A stretch of 64,000 nt of DNA, taken from Pantoea rwandensis (GTDB lineage: Bacteria; Pseudomonadota; Gammaproteobacteria; Enterobacterales; Enterobacteriaceae). Below the pieces are notes generated by a model that worked only from the letters and a program-made list of their open reading frames with translations, was not told the origin of the DNA and did no database searches. Below, piece by piece: positions 1 through 8,853 of this stretch (within the stretch, counting starts at the first letter, position 1; the number at the start of each line of letters is the position of its first letter). The stretch lies in NCBI RefSeq assembly GCF_000759475.1, contig NZ_CP009454.1, positions 3,348,001-3,412,000 of the forward strand. Reading direction: 5' to 3'. The translations under genes and the position numbers were made by a program.

Positions 1-453
1 GAAAAAAGCGCGGCTGCTGGCCGGCACAAACAGTAGCAGCAATACCAGCGCATCCGGTACTTTCTGCATCAACGTGTGATGAATGATCTGCGCATTGGTT
101 TCACCAGGAATACTGAAAATTTCCGGGTAGATCCAGCCGACAGATGCCATGAGCATGTAACCGAGCACAATAATTTGCGCCACCACATAACCCCAGCGTC
201 CGCGATTGCTGCCACGCAGCAGGGTAAAAGCACAGCGCAGTTCAAACAGAAAGATCAGCTGACTGGCGATAAAAATCAGTGTGGAATCCCACGCCTGTGC
301 ACTGCGGTGGACAAAGTTGGCTATTTCGTCGTAACCCAGCTCATTGGCCAGCATCAGCACGCTGAGACAGCGTGTGGCAATGATGGCGATCCCCGCGACC
401 ATCACTGGTGCAGGCGTTGAATTGGCCATCGCGTTTTTGAGGGTTTCCGACAT
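1..453 (-). CDS. ybjO: YbjO family inner membrane protein (C-terminus cut by window edge)
   Basis: The frame runs open from an ATG at 453 to base 1, giving 151 residues; E. coli YbjO has about 162, so only a short tail is missing. It begins MSETLKNAMANSTPAP and has four hydrophobic stretches. The signatures YPEIFSIPGE and the tail LFVPASSRAFF match E. coli YbjO closely. It lies downstream of potI in the same orientation, as in E. coli. The function of the family (DUF2593) is unknown; it is probably an integral inner membrane protein. Identity is confident from sequence and position; no role is inferred. Confidence 0.88.
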   Translation of the reverse strand, partial: MSETLKNAMANSTPAPVMVAGIAIIATRCLSVLMLANELGYDEIANFVHRSAQAWDSTLIFIASQLIFLFELRCAFTLLRGSNRGRWGYVVAQIIVLGYMLMASVGWIYPEIFSIPGETNAQIIHHTLMQKVPDALVLLLLFVPASSRAFF

Positions 454-491
454 GGTTTGACTCCGTAACCATAAAAAAACGGGCAAGTCTT

Positions 492-616
492 ACCCCAAAA
501 TAATTCACGTTTTAGCAAGGCGGCAAGTGTGCGAATCCTCAGGAGCTTACCTGAGTAAGTGACTGGGGTGAACACACGTAGCCAACGCCCCTACAACGTG
601 AAGTATGAAGGATAAA
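492..616. repeat. Intergenic palindromic repeat, full copy
   Basis: About 125 bp between ybjO and potI. The outer arms TTCACGTT (504-511) and AACGTGAA (595-602) are inverted. An inner hairpin is formed by CTCAGG (538-543) and CCTGAG (550-555). The segment AATAATTC...GCAAGGCGGCAAG recurs in degenerate form at 7712-7800 and 53611-53640. I recognise the general pattern as an interspersed repeat common in Pantoea/Erwinia/Serratia intergenic DNA, but assign no formal family name. It has no coding potential. Confidence 0.7.
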
Positions 617-651
617 CCGGCCCGTTATTATATTGGCAAATGTTACGGGTT

Positions 652-1497
652 TCAGCCACGTCTGGCTTTCTGAATATCGCGTAAACGTTGCTTTTCTTCG
701 TGCGCCATAAAGCGCCAGGCGATGAAACCGACCAGGCCGACGACAAACAAAATCAATGAGGCTAACGCATTGATCTCTGGATTGACGCCGCGTCGCACAG
801 TAGCAAAGATCGCCATCGGCAGCGTCGTGGCGCCCGGCCCGGTGACGAAGCTGGCAATCACCAGATCATCCAGTGACAGCGTAAAGGCCAGCAGCCAACC
901 GGTGACAATTGCCGGAGCAATCATTGGCACGGTTATCACGAAGAACACTTTCAGCGGCGTCGCCCCGAGATCCATTGCCGCTTCTTCGATGGAGCGATCC
1001 AGCTCGCGCAGGCGGGAGTTGATCACCACCGCCACGTAAGCAGTACAGAAGGTGACGTGCGCCAGCCAGATGGTGAGCATGCCACGATCGCTCGGCCAGC
1101 CGAAGGTATTGCCCATCGCCACAAACAGCAGCAGCAGTGACAACCCGGTGATCACATCTGGCATCACCAGCGGCGCGGTGAGCATAAACGCAAAACCGCT
1201 ATGCCCACGGAAACGGCCGAAACGCACGATGATCACCGCCGCCATGGTGCCCAACACCACCGCCATGGTAGCGGAGAGCGCCGCAATGGTCAGGCTGAGG
1301 CCAACGGCATCCAGCATCGCATCGTCCTGGAACAGCACTTTGTACCAGTGGAATGAGAAGCTCTCCCACACGGTGACCAGCTGCGAGCTGTTGAAGGAGT
1401 AAACCACCAGCAGCAGCATCGGCGCGTACAGGAACAGGAAGCATGCGGCCAAAATCGCCGTACGCCATGGAGAGCGAATGGTCGGTAACTGATTCAT
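652..1497 (-). CDS. potI: Putrescine ABC transporter permease PotI
   Basis: A protein of 281 residues, the same length as E. coli PotI. It is one of two inner-membrane permeases of the putrescine importer PotFGHI. It shows six hydrophobic segments and the binding-protein-dependent permease loop EEAAMDLGATPLKVFFVITVP (EAA motif), which docks onto the ATPase. Its start overlaps the potH stop by four bases (ATGA), so translation of the two permeases is probably coupled. The C-terminus ...RDIQKARRG is nearly identical to E. coli. Confidence 0.96.
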   Translation of the reverse strand: MNQLPTIRSPWRTAILAACFLFLYAPMLLLVVYSFNSSQLVTVWESFSFHWYKVLFQDDAMLDAVGLSLTIAALSATMAVVLGTMAAVIIVRFGRFRGHSGFAFMLTAPLVMPDVITGLSLLLLFVAMGNTFGWPSDRGMLTIWLAHVTFCTAYVAVVINSRLRELDRSIEEAAMDLGATPLKVFFVITVPMIAPAIVTGWLLAFTLSLDDLVIASFVTGPGATTLPMAIFATVRRGVNPEINALASLILFVVGLVGFIAWRFMAHEEKQRLRDIQKARRG

Positions 1498-2450
1498 TCC
1501 TTCTCTCCTAACTCACGATTTTGATGCTTGTGGAACCAGATGATCGGCAGAATCAAAATTAACAGGATGATCACCGCCAGCGCCGAAGCCACCGGCCAGT
1601 CGCGGTTGTTAAAGAACTCCTGCCACAGGATACGGCCAATCATGATGCTGTCCGGCCCTCCCAGCAGTTCCGGGATCACGTACTCACCCACTGCCGGGAT
1701 AAACACCAGCATCGAACCGGCAATAATGCCGCCTTTGGTGAGTGGCACAATCACGCTGAAGAAGGTTTTCAGCGGACGCGCCCCCAGATCCAGCGAGGCC
1801 TCGACCAGCGAGTAGTCGATACGGGTTAACGCGGTATAGATGGGCAGCACCATAAACGGCAGATAGCAGTAAACGATACCGATATACACCGCGGTATTGG
1901 TGTAAAGAATCACCAGTGGATGATCGATAACCCCCAACCACATCAGGAAGCGGTTAAGAATACCGTTGTTGTTCAGTAAGCCCATCCACGCGTACACGCG
2001 CACCAGGAACGAAGTCCAGGAAGGCAAGATGACCAGCAACAGCAGAATAGTGCGCATTGAAGGCTTACTGTGCGCCACCGCCCAGGCCAGCGGGTATCCG
2101 ATCAGCAGACAGATCACGGTAGAAATCGCCGCCACCTTGAGTGAAGTCAGATAGGCTTCGGCATACAGCGGATCGTCCGTCAGTGTGATGTAGTTACCGA
2201 GATTCAGCACCAGATTGAGTTGGTCATCGGCCCAGGTCACCAGATCGGTGTAAGGCGGAATGGCACGCGCAATATCGGCGAAACTGATCTTCAGCACGAT
2301 CAGGAACGGCAGCAAAAACAGCAGGATCAGCCAAAGATAAGGCAAGGCGATCACCAGCTTGCGGCCATGCAGCATTTTAATACGCGTGCCCCAGCGCTGC
2401 AGCGGTGTACCCACCACTTCCGGCTCGCTGCGTTGAGAAATCTGGCTCAT
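1494..2450 (-). CDS. potH: Putrescine ABC transporter permease PotH
   Basis: A protein of 318 residues, close to E. coli PotH (317). It has a cytoplasmic N-terminal tail of about 30 residues, then six membrane segments. The EAA loop VEASLDLGARPLKTFFSVIVP lies near residues 210-230. It pairs with PotI to form the translocation path. It starts 9 bp after the potG stop and overlaps potI by four bases, so it belongs to the potFGHI operon. Confidence 0.96.
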   Translation of the reverse strand: MSQISQRSEPEVVGTPLQRWGTRIKMLHGRKLVIALPYLWLILLFLLPFLIVLKISFADIARAIPPYTDLVTWADDQLNLVLNLGNYITLTDDPLYAEAYLTSLKVAAISTVICLLIGYPLAWAVAHSKPSMRTILLLLVILPSWTSFLVRVYAWMGLLNNNGILNRFLMWLGVIDHPLVILYTNTAVYIGIVYCYLPFMVLPIYTALTRIDYSLVEASLDLGARPLKTFFSVIVPLTKGGIIAGSMLVFIPAVGEYVIPELLGGPDSIMIGRILWQEFFNNRDWPVASALAVIILLILILPIIWFHKHQNRELGEKE

Positions 2451-2459
2451 TACGCCTCC

Positions 2460-3599
2460 TTAAACCGTCAGAACCACACAGCTGTCGGCGTCCCAGCACA
2501 GGCGAACTTCATCACCCCATGTTGGCGCACCTTTGCGGTAGCGATGTGCATTCTGCAGCTGCGCGCTGATCATCTGACCGCTACGCAGGCGAACGTGATA
2601 AATCGACAGGTCTCCGAGATAAGCGATATGCACCACTTCACCCACGGCAAAGTTGCAGCCATCCGCCGGCACCTCTTCGCACAGCATCACTTTTTCCGGA
2701 CGTAAAGCGACATGCACGGGCACGTTATCGATGATGGAGACATCGGTCTGCACTTTAAGCGGATGCACCAGGCCCGGCGCATCGATCACCACGCCCTCTT
2801 CCGTGCGCTCACGCAGCAGGCCATCAAACACGTTAACTGAACCGATAAATTCGGCGCTGTAACGGCTGGTAGGATGCTCATAGATCTCTTCCGGCTCACC
2901 AATCTGCACAAATTTGCCACGGTTCATGATCGCGATACGACCGGCCATAGTCATCGCTTCTTCCTGGTCGTGCGTGACCATTACGCAGGTCGCGCCAACG
3001 CGTTCAAGAATATCCACCACTTCGTGCTGCATGCGGTCGCGCAGTTTCTTATCCAGCGCGCCCATCGGTTCATCCAGCAGCAGCAGTTTGGGGCGTTTAG
3101 CCAGGCTACGCGCCAGCGCCACACGCTGGCGCTGGCCGCCAGAGAGCTGGTGCGGCTTACGTTTCGCAAACTCTTGCATGTGCACCAGCGTCAGCATTTC
3201 TGCTACGCGGCTGCTGATTTCGCCTTTCGGCAATTTATCCTGCTTCAGTCCAAAGGCGATGTTCTGTTCCACCGTCATGTGCGGGAACAGTGCGTAAGAC
3301 TGGAACATCATGTTGATCGGTCGCTGGTAAGGTGGAACGTGCGACAGGTCTTGCCCATCCAGCACAATCTGCCCGCTGGTCGGTGGCTCAAAGCCTGCCA
3401 GCATGCGCAGTAAGGTCGATTTACCGCAGCCGGAAGCACCCAGCAGGGCAAAAATTTCACCTTTATAAATGGTCAGGCTGACATCATCCACGGCGTGCTG
3501 GCCGTCAAAAGATTTGGTCAGGTTGCGAATTTCCAGCAGCGGCGTTAACGCCTTAGCCGTTTTATTTGGGGGGCGGGGAATCGCGTCGTTCACTAACAT
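2460..3599 (-). CDS. potG: Putrescine ABC transporter ATP-binding protein PotG
   Basis: The ATPase that powers putrescine uptake. Walker A is GASGCGKST, the signature is LSGGQRQR, and Walker B is LLLLDEP followed by a D-loop and the switch histidine in VTHD. A C-terminal TOBE-type regulatory domain follows. An upstream ATG at 3653 would add residues that E. coli lacks. I place the start at the ATG at 3599 (379 aa), but the GTG two codons later (3593) sits 8 nt from GGAG and reproduces the 377-aa E. coli protein, so GTG may be the true start. Confidence 0.95.
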   Translation of the reverse strand: MLVNDAIPRPPNKTAKALTPLLEIRNLTKSFDGQHAVDDVSLTIYKGEIFALLGASGCGKSTLLRMLAGFEPPTSGQIVLDGQDLSHVPPYQRPINMMFQSYALFPHMTVEQNIAFGLKQDKLPKGEISSRVAEMLTLVHMQEFAKRKPHQLSGGQRQRVALARSLAKRPKLLLLDEPMGALDKKLRDRMQHEVVDILERVGATCVMVTHDQEEAMTMAGRIAIMNRGKFVQIGEPEEIYEHPTSRYSAEFIGSVNVFDGLLRERTEEGVVIDAPGLVHPLKVQTDVSIIDNVPVHVALRPEKVMLCEEVPADGCNFAVGEVVHIAYLGDLSIYHVRLRSGQMISAQLQNAHRYRKGAPTWGDEVRLCWDADSCVVLTV

Positions 3600-3650
3600 T
3601 TCTCCGGCGCTAAGCGGTGTAGCGCGGCACAGCCAGCCGCTAAAATGGCA

Positions 3651-3679
3651 CAACAGAGGCCATCACCGCGCCTCTGTTG
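3651..3679 (-). promoter_or_regulatory. Stem-loop between potF and potG
   Basis: A perfect 10-bp inverted repeat, CAACAGAGGC (3651-3660) and GCCTCTGTTG (3670-3679), with a 9-nt loop. It lies between the gene for the abundant binding protein and the genes for the transporter. No T-run follows in the transcribed direction, so it looks more like an attenuator or mRNA-stabilising structure than a full terminator. Such stem-loops commonly let binding proteins be made in excess; that role is inferred here. Confidence 0.6.
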
Positions 3680-3712
3680 TCGTCTACAGGTCATGAATCC
3701 GTTTAGAACGAA

Positions 3713-4822
3713 TTACTTACCACTTTTTACTTTAGTCCATGCACGGGTGCGCGCACGATCCAGTTTCGGATCCTGGACTTTGAGCACAAACAGCTTGGCC
3801 ATCGCATCCGGCGTTGGGAAGATGCCCGGATTGTTGCGCACATCCGCATTGATCAATGGCAGTGACGCCTTGTTGCCGTTGGCGTAGTTCATCTTGTTAG
3901 AGACATCCGCGATCACTTTTGGATCCATGATATAGTTCAGCCACTGATAGGCTGCATCGAGGTTTTTCGCGTCTTTCGGAATCGCCATCATGTCGAAGAA
4001 GGCCAGAGCGCCCTCTTTCGGCACGCTGTAACCCAGGTGCACGCCGTTGTTGGCTTTGACTGCACGATCTTTCGCCTGCAGGATATCGCCCGACCAGCCG
4101 ATCGCCACGCAGATGTTGCCATTGGCCAGGTCGTTAATGTACTGAGACGAATGGAAGTAACGGATATTAGGACGCAGCTTCAGCAACAGATCCGTGGCGG
4201 CGCCGGTGTAATCTTTCGCGTCAGAGCTGTTCGGATCTTTGCCGAGATAATTCAGTACGGTCGCGAAAATCTCTTCCGGTGCATCGAGGAAGGAAACACC
4301 ACAGCTTTTCAGTTTTTCCAGGTTTTCTGGCTTCAGCACCAAATCCCAGCTGTTGACGGGCGCATCAGTGCCCAATGCGGCTTTCACTTTATCGACGTTG
4401 TAACCGATGCCAGTGGTTCCCCACAGATACGGAATCGCATATTTGTTACCCGGATCGTGCTGCGCGACTTTCGCCATCAAATCAGGATCGAGGTTTTTGT
4501 AGTTTGGCAGTTTGCTCTTATCCAACTCCTGGAACACACCCGATTGCAGCTGACGTGCGAGGAAGCTGGAAGAAGGCACGACGACGTCATAACCGGTTGA
4601 ACCGGCCATCAGTTTACCTTCCAGCACTTCGTTGGAATCGAAGACGTCGTAGACCACTTTGATGCCGGTCTGCTTTTCAAAATTCGGCACGGTGTCGGCC
4701 GAAATATAATCGGACCAGTTATAGACGTGCAGCGTTTTATCCTCTGCCTGAGCACTAACGGCCGTCGCCATCAGCACACCTGCAACCACACCTGGCAACC
4801 ATTTTTTACGTTGGTTGATCAT
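3713..4822 (-). CDS. potF: Periplasmic putrescine-binding protein PotF
   Basis: A protein of 369 residues (E. coli PotF 370). A signal peptide of about 26 residues ends in VSAQAED. The mature protein starts with the family hallmark [11 protein letters not shown] and keeps [22 protein letters not shown] and [12 protein letters not shown], segments that line the polyamine site. The C-terminus ...[11 protein letters not shown] matches E. coli. It binds putrescine in the periplasm and delivers it to PotHI. It is first in the operon, behind a sigma-54-like promoter. Confidence 0.96.
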   Translation of the reverse strand: MINQRKKWLPGVVAGVLMATAVSAQAEDKTLHVYNWSDYISADTVPNFEKQTGIKVVYDVFDSNEVLEGKLMAGSTGYDVVVPSSSFLARQLQSGVFQELDKSKLPNYKNLDPDLMAKVAQHDPGNKYAIPYLWGTTGIGYNVDKVKAALGTDAPVNSWDLVLKPENLEKLKSCGVSFLDAPEEIFATVLNYLGKDPNSSDAKDYTGAATDLLLKLRPNIRYFHSSQYINDLANGNICVAIGWSGDILQAKDRAVKANNGVHLGYSVPKEGALAFFDMMAIPKDAKNLDAAYQWLNYIMDPKVIADVSNKMNYANGNKASLPLINADVRNNPGIFPTPDAMAKLFVLKVQDPKLDRARTRAWTKVKSGK

Positions 4823-5000
4823 GTTTTACTTCCTCCTGAGGGGGTCATCACAACGCTGCATACACGCGATCCTGACGTTGCGTTTTTTCTGTTTAATCAC
4901 AGACACACAATGAATCAATATTCAGCGGGAGTTTAATAGCAAAAACCTATAGTTGTGCTGAGGTTGCATGTCTCAAGCAGCCCCGCAAGAATAGCCCCCC

Positions 5001-5017
5001 TGCTTCACGCGTGCCAG
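5001..5017 (-). promoter_or_regulatory. Candidate sigma-54 promoter of potFGHI
   Basis: On the minus strand this reads CTGGCACGCGTGAAGCA. The -24 block YTGGCACG matches the sigma-54 consensus fully, and the -12 GC is correctly spaced, although the bases before it are AA instead of TT. It lies about 180 bp upstream of the potF ATG inside a 373-bp gene-free stretch (4823-5195). E. coli potFGHI is known to be nitrogen-regulated, which supports the call. I could not recognise a convincing NtrC box beside it. Confidence 0.5.
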
Positions 5018-5156
5018 ATCTCAGCGTAAAAAACGCCTTTTTGCGATATTTTATGCATGTTTCTGCTATGGGGTTTGGCACTAGCGGCATAAAGCACGAC
5101 TAATATCTGGCAATAAAGGGCAAAATGCAGAATAAAAAGTGGTAGGGCTAAAATGA

Positions 5157-5181
5157 AAACTGCCGCAAAAAGCGGCAGTTA
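5157..5181 (-). terminator. Rho-independent terminator after ybjN
   Basis: AACTGCCGC and GCGGCAGTT form a 9-bp stem with an AAAAA loop, 14 bp past the ybjN stop. A T-rich stretch follows on the minus strand. Confidence 0.75.
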
Positions 5182-5195
5182 GCGAGGCGGGGAAC

Positions 5196-5675
5196 TCAGT
5201 GCAGCATCGCGTGGCTGCTGGAGCTGGGTTGTCGCTCCTCTTCTTCGCCCATCATCAGCAAATTATTGGCAAAGGCTTCCATAATCACCATGGAAACGCC
5301 CTCTTCACTTTGCTTCATAAAGTGCGAGAACTGACCAAAGGTTAATCCGGCAGTGGTACTGATCGACTGGCAGACAATCAGCTTAGGCAGATTGTCATCC
5401 TGAATATCGATAAAGGCCTTCACCGTAAGCGAACTGGCATTGATCTGCGACAAATCGCCGACCAAAGGAATAAGTGCTGTGGGTTTCACTTCCGCGAGGG
5501 CCGAGAAAAGGATGACGTTGTCCACCAGGTCGATTTTTGCATCAAACACCCCGTCAAAATTCTGCATGTGCGGCAGGTGCAGTGCCTGGCAGGCATCGCA
5601 TTCGAACCAGGTGATATTTTGTTGATCCAGCCAGCGACGCAGGATGTCGATGTCAGGAACGACCAGTGAATCCAT
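5196..5675 (-). CDS. ybjN: YbjN domain-containing protein
   Basis: A protein of 159 residues (E. coli YbjN 158). The central block FECDACQALHLPHMQNFDGVFDAKIDLVDN is nearly identical to E. coli, as is ASSLTVKAFIDIQDDNLPKL. YbjN has a type-III-secretion-chaperone-like fold, and in E. coli it affects motility, biofilm and stress responses; the mechanism is not settled. It is followed by its own terminator and lies between potF and rimK as in E. coli. Confidence 0.92.
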   Translation of the reverse strand: MDSLVVPDIDILRRWLDQQNITWFECDACQALHLPHMQNFDGVFDAKIDLVDNVILFSALAEVKPTALIPLVGDLSQINASSLTVKAFIDIQDDNLPKLIVCQSISTTAGLTFGQFSHFMKQSEEGVSMVIMEAFANNLLMMGEEEERQPSSSSHAMLH

Positions 5676-5761
5676 CGTTATGTCCTGTGGGGTGAAGAAA
5701 TAAGCGCCTTAGCTTACGGAAAAAGTCCCTCTGATGCCACGAAAACCACGTAAAAGCGCGC

Positions 5762-6664
5762 CTAGCCCCCGGTTTTAAGACGATAGCCGGGGCAGGCATG
5801 CGCTTCTACCCAGTGAATCATCATTGAAGCGATGTCGAGGCCGGTGGTGCCTTCAATGCCCTCAAGCCCTGGCGAGGCATTCACCTCCATAACCAGCGGG
5901 CCGCGATTGGCGCGTAAAATATCCACCCCTGCGATTTCCAACCCGAGCGTGGATGCGGCTTTCACCGCGATTTCGCGCTCTTTTTCGGTGATGGTCACCG
6001 CGTGCGCTTTACCGCCACGATGAAGATTCGAGCGGAAATCCCCCTCTTTCGCTTCACGCTCAATCGACGCCACCACTTCATTGCCAATCACCAGGCAGCG
6101 AATATCTCGCCCCTGTGCCTCTTTGATAAACTCTTGCACCAGAATGTGGGCGTTAAGGCCACGAAATGCATCAATCACGCTCTCCGCCGCCTGCCGCGTT
6201 TCAGCCAGCACCACGCCAATCCCCTGCGTGCCCTCCACTAATTTCACCACCAGCGGCGCACCACCCACCATGGCGATCACATCCTGGGTATCGTCAGGCG
6301 AAGAGGCGAACCCGGTGATCGGCATATCAATGCCTTCACGCGCCAGCAGCTGCAGCGATCGCAATTTGTCACGCGCCCGGGTGATGGCCACCGATTCATT
6401 CAGCGGATAGCTACCTAACATCTCGAACTGGCGCAGCACTGCCGTGCCGTAAAAGGTGGTCGCCGTGCCAATGCGTGGGATAACGGCATCAAAGTGGCCC
6501 AGCGGTTCGCCACGATAATGCACTGCGGGAGAATCGGAATTGATGTTCATGTAGCAAGAGAGTGGATCGATCATCTGCACCTGATGACCACGCTCTTCCG
6601 CGGCGTCGCGCAGGCGCTTACACGAATACAGCGTTCCATCACGCGTGAGAATGGCCATCTTCAT
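5762..6664 (-). CDS. rimK: Ribosomal protein S6 glutamate ligase RimK
   Basis: A protein of 300 residues, the same as E. coli RimK. It is an ATP-grasp ligase that adds glutamates to the C-terminus of ribosomal protein S6. Visible motifs are the ATP-binding stretch [19 protein letters not shown] (about 140-158), a central [18 protein letters not shown], and the metal-binding end [14 protein letters not shown]. It is preceded by nfsA with a 17-bp gap, so nfsA-rimK are probably cotranscribed from the ybjC promoter, as in E. coli. Confidence 0.96.
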   Translation of the reverse strand: MKMAILTRDGTLYSCKRLRDAAEERGHQVQMIDPLSCYMNINSDSPAVHYRGEPLGHFDAVIPRIGTATTFYGTAVLRQFEMLGSYPLNESVAITRARDKLRSLQLLAREGIDMPITGFASSPDDTQDVIAMVGGAPLVVKLVEGTQGIGVVLAETRQAAESVIDAFRGLNAHILVQEFIKEAQGRDIRCLVIGNEVVASIEREAKEGDFRSNLHRGGKAHAVTITEKEREIAVKAASTLGLEIAGVDILRANRGPLVMEVNASPGLEGIEGTTGLDIASMMIHWVEAHACPGYRLKTGG

Positions 6665-6681
6665 TGCAGAGTTCCTTGTGC

Positions 6682-7404
6682 TTAGCGCGTTGCCCAGCCC
6701 TGTTGATGCAGATAATCCAGCATAAACGGACGCGTTTCTTTAATGATCAGGCGTTGAATCAGTTCGCTCCAGGTTTCCGAACGCTGGTTGCTGTCACGCT
6801 GCTGGTAATAAGCCGTGATTTGGTTATCGTACTGGGCCAGCACGCTTTTATCGACAGGTTGATAGCGATTTTCATGCACCAGCATCGCCGCTGGCATGCG
6901 GGGTTTCACGTCTGGGGCAGAAGCGGGATGACCGATGCAGAAACCAAACAGTGGCAGCACGAATTTCGGCAGTTCCAGCAAATCTGTGACTTGCGCGATG
7001 CTATTACGGATGCCACCAATAAACACCCCACCCAATCCCAGCGATTCCGCTGCGACCATGGCGTTTTGTGCCATCAATGCCGTATCCACACAGCCCAATA
7101 GCAACTGTTCGGCACGCCCAAGATGGGCATCCGGGCAGATCTGCTGATGACGATTAAAGTCGGCACAAAACACCCAAAATTCAGCGGCGGCACTCACCCA
7201 CGGTTGCCCGCCGGTGAGTTGCACCAGCTGTTGACGCTTTTCCTGGTCGGTAATGCGAATAATTGAGGAGCACTGCAAAAAGCTGGAGGTCGAGGCCGCT
7301 TGTGCTGCAGCAATGATCGCGCTGCGCTGGGCATCATCAATGCCCTGCTCGGTAAAGGCGCGAATGGAACGGTGGCTGCACAGTAAATCGATGGTCGGCG
7401 TCAT
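6682..7404 (-). CDS. nfsA: Oxygen-insensitive NADPH nitroreductase NfsA
   Basis: A protein of 240 residues, the same as E. coli NfsA. It is an FMN flavoprotein that reduces nitro compounds and quinones by two-electron steps with NADPH. The N-terminal [10 protein letters not shown] and [12 protein letters not shown] stretches contact FMN. The C-terminus [14 protein letters not shown] is nearly identical to E. coli. It is downstream of ybjC by 12 bp; in E. coli this operon is SoxS-activated, a regulation not verified here. Confidence 0.96.
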   Translation of the reverse strand: MTPTIDLLCSHRSIRAFTEQGIDDAQRSAIIAAAQAASTSSFLQCSSIIRITDQEKRQQLVQLTGGQPWVSAAAEFWVFCADFNRHQQICPDAHLGRAEQLLLGCVDTALMAQNAMVAAESLGLGGVFIGGIRNSIAQVTDLLELPKFVLPLFGFCIGHPASAPDVKPRMPAAMLVHENRYQPVDKSVLAQYDNQITAYYQQRDSNQRSETWSELIQRLIIKETRPFMLDYLHQQGWATR

Positions 7405-7416
7405 AATCCTCTCCGG

Positions 7417-7668
7417 TTACTTCTTCTTGTGGTTGTGATTGAACAACTGCGGTGCCATCGCTTGCGCGGTACGCCACATCATCAGCCAGGCGGCTGGCAA
7501 CATCAGCGCAATGCCAAGGAAAAACAGCAGCGTGGCCAGCGACTTTTTCGCCATAAAATCCGGCGCGCTAATCCAGTCGTTGACCAGCAACAGCGCCCCC
7601 GTCACCGCAAGTACGCCAAGCACTTCCAGTAACAAAACCGGTTTAGGCAACGTGGCCAGATTACGCAT
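7417..7668 (-). CDS. ybjC: YbjC family small membrane protein (DUF1418)
   Basis: A protein of 83 residues beginning MRNLATLPKPVLLLEVLGVLAV, with two hydrophobic helices (about 12-30 and 45-68). The second carries FFLGIALMLPAAW, matching E. coli YbjC FLGVLLMLPAA. It is a probable inner membrane protein of unknown function and the first gene of the ybjC-nfsA-rimK run, divergent from grxA. The match is moderate in sequence but firm by position. Confidence 0.85.
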   Translation of the reverse strand: MRNLATLPKPVLLLEVLGVLAVTGALLLVNDWISAPDFMAKKSLATLLFFLGIALMLPAAWLMMWRTAQAMAPQLFNHNHKKK

Positions 7669-7711
7669 GGGTGATTTCCTCAGTTGCTCAATAGGTCAGT
7701 CGCATTTTAGA

Positions 7712-7800
7712 CCCGAATAATTCGCTCTGCAGCAAGGCGTGGCTATCACCAGCCGCTTAACTTGAGCCAAACACATCTGCAGAGTGAAGTATGATGGACA
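7712..7800. repeat. Intergenic palindromic repeat, degenerate copy
   Basis: A second, shorter member of the family at 492-616. It has AATAATTC followed by arm CTCTGCAG (7725-7732), the shared AGCAAGGCG, and the inverted arm CTGCAGAG (7777-7784) followed by TGAAGTATGA, as in the first copy. It sits inside the 261-bp ybjC/grxA divergent region (7669-7929). The promoters of both genes must fit around it. An OxyR site would be expected for grxA by analogy with E. coli, but I cannot place it with confidence. Confidence 0.6.
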
Positions 7801-7929
7801 TAGATTGCGGTCATTAGAGTAACAGGCATTTTCTTCTTTGCTTAAGCAGGATGGGCGGGCATGATGTTAGCCATTATTCACGCTGTAATGTGAAACTGGT
7901 CACAAAACAGCAGCGGAAGGAGAGAAGCA

Positions 7930-8193
7930 ATGATTGCAGTGATTTTTGGCCGTTCAAGCTGCCCATACTGCGTACGTGCGAAAGAGTTAGCCACCAAGCT
8001 GACCAGCGAGCGCGATGATTTCAACTATCAGTACGTCGATATTCAGGCGACCGGCATCACCAAGGCCGACCTGGAAGCACGTGCCGGCAAACCGGTGACC
8101 ACCGTGCCGCAGATTTTCCTTGATGACCAGCACATCGGTGGTTACACCGAATTTGCGGCCTGGACCAAAGAAAATCTGGGTGTTGAAGCCTAA
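7930..8193 (+). CDS. grxA: Glutaredoxin 1
   Basis: A protein of 87 residues (E. coli GrxA 85). It is a glutathione-dependent dithiol reductase that reduces ribonucleotide reductase and OxyR. The active site CPYC is at residues 11-14, the cis-proline motif is TVPQIF, and the glutathione-binding GG is in HIGGYTEF. The RBS AAGGAGAG precedes the ATG. It is a single-gene unit ending in a strong terminator, divergent from ybjC. Confidence 0.97.
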   Translation: MIAVIFGRSSCPYCVRAKELATKLTSERDDFNYQYVDIQATGITKADLEARAGKPVTTVPQIFLDDQHIGGYTEFAAWTKENLGVEA

Positions 8194-8198
8194 TCAAG

Positions 8199-8219
8199 CG
8201 GGCCTGCGGGCCCGTTTTT
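8199..8219 (+). terminator. Rho-independent terminator of grxA
   Basis: A 6-bp GC stem, CGGGCC (8199-8204) and GGCCCG (8209-8214), with loop TGCG and followed by TTTTT, five bases past the grxA stop. Confidence 0.85.
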
Positions 8220-8226
8220 GATTGTG

Positions 8227-8598
8227 CTATTCGGCACGCATCGCCAGCATAATTCGCATCAGGCGGATCAGTAACGCCCCGCATCCAGCCCAAAACAGCG
8301 CACTTAAACTCCATACAACAATCATCAGCCAACTGTGCATCTGCGTGACGGTGAGCCACATCCAGGCCATACCCAATAGCGTGCCCACCACGGCGACCCA
8401 CAGTGTACTGACCAGGGGGCTATCTGGCTGCAACACCGCCATTAACATGCCCGGCAATAAAAACAGCAATAATTCAGGCTGTCCGCGCATAGTTTGTTCC
8501 GCGGCAAGGGCCCAAAAATGGTGTGCAAAAATAAACACCAGCGTATAAAGCATCATACCCAGAACTGATGCTGGCCAGCGATTATTGCGCTGCAACAT
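8227..8598 (-). CDS. ybjM: YbjM family inner membrane protein
   Basis: A protein of 123 residues from the chosen ATG at 8598, which has GAGG 6 nt upstream; an open frame to 8655 exists but would give 142 residues against about 125 in E. coli YbjM. Four hydrophobic segments are present. The blocks LLFLLPGMLMAV and VVWSLSALFWAGCGALL correspond to E. coli YbjM ILPGAV and AWLLSAVFWCALGAL. The function is unknown. It is divergent from ybjL, as in E. coli. Confidence 0.8.
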   Translation of the reverse strand: MLQRNNRWPASVLGMMLYTLVFIFAHHFWALAAEQTMRGQPELLLFLLPGMLMAVLQPDSPLVSTLWVAVVGTLLGMAWMWLTVTQMHSWLMIVVWSLSALFWAGCGALLIRLMRIMLAMRAE

Positions 8599-8853
8599 AA
8601 CCATCCTCAACTTTGTTGTTAACAATATTGAAACGTTTACTGCCCTGATGCGCACAAGTGGAAATAAAAAGAAACAGCCGCTGGCAGAAGGATTAAAAAC
8701 TGCTGATAGCTGAGGAAGTTATTTATGATTAGAATGACGCCGTTTTAAATAATGGTCTGCACCTTGCTGGCGGCAAGGACGCTAACGGCTGCCACAAGAT
8801 AGCGAAAAAAGGCCTTCTCATCAACTTGTTACAGGTAAAGAAGAAGTTAAACC

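Noticed and set aside
2874..3413. Long plus-strand ORF opposite potG (179 codons)
   Set aside because: A shadow frame of the high-GC coding sequence of potG; similar shadows occur opposite gsiB, hutF and others.
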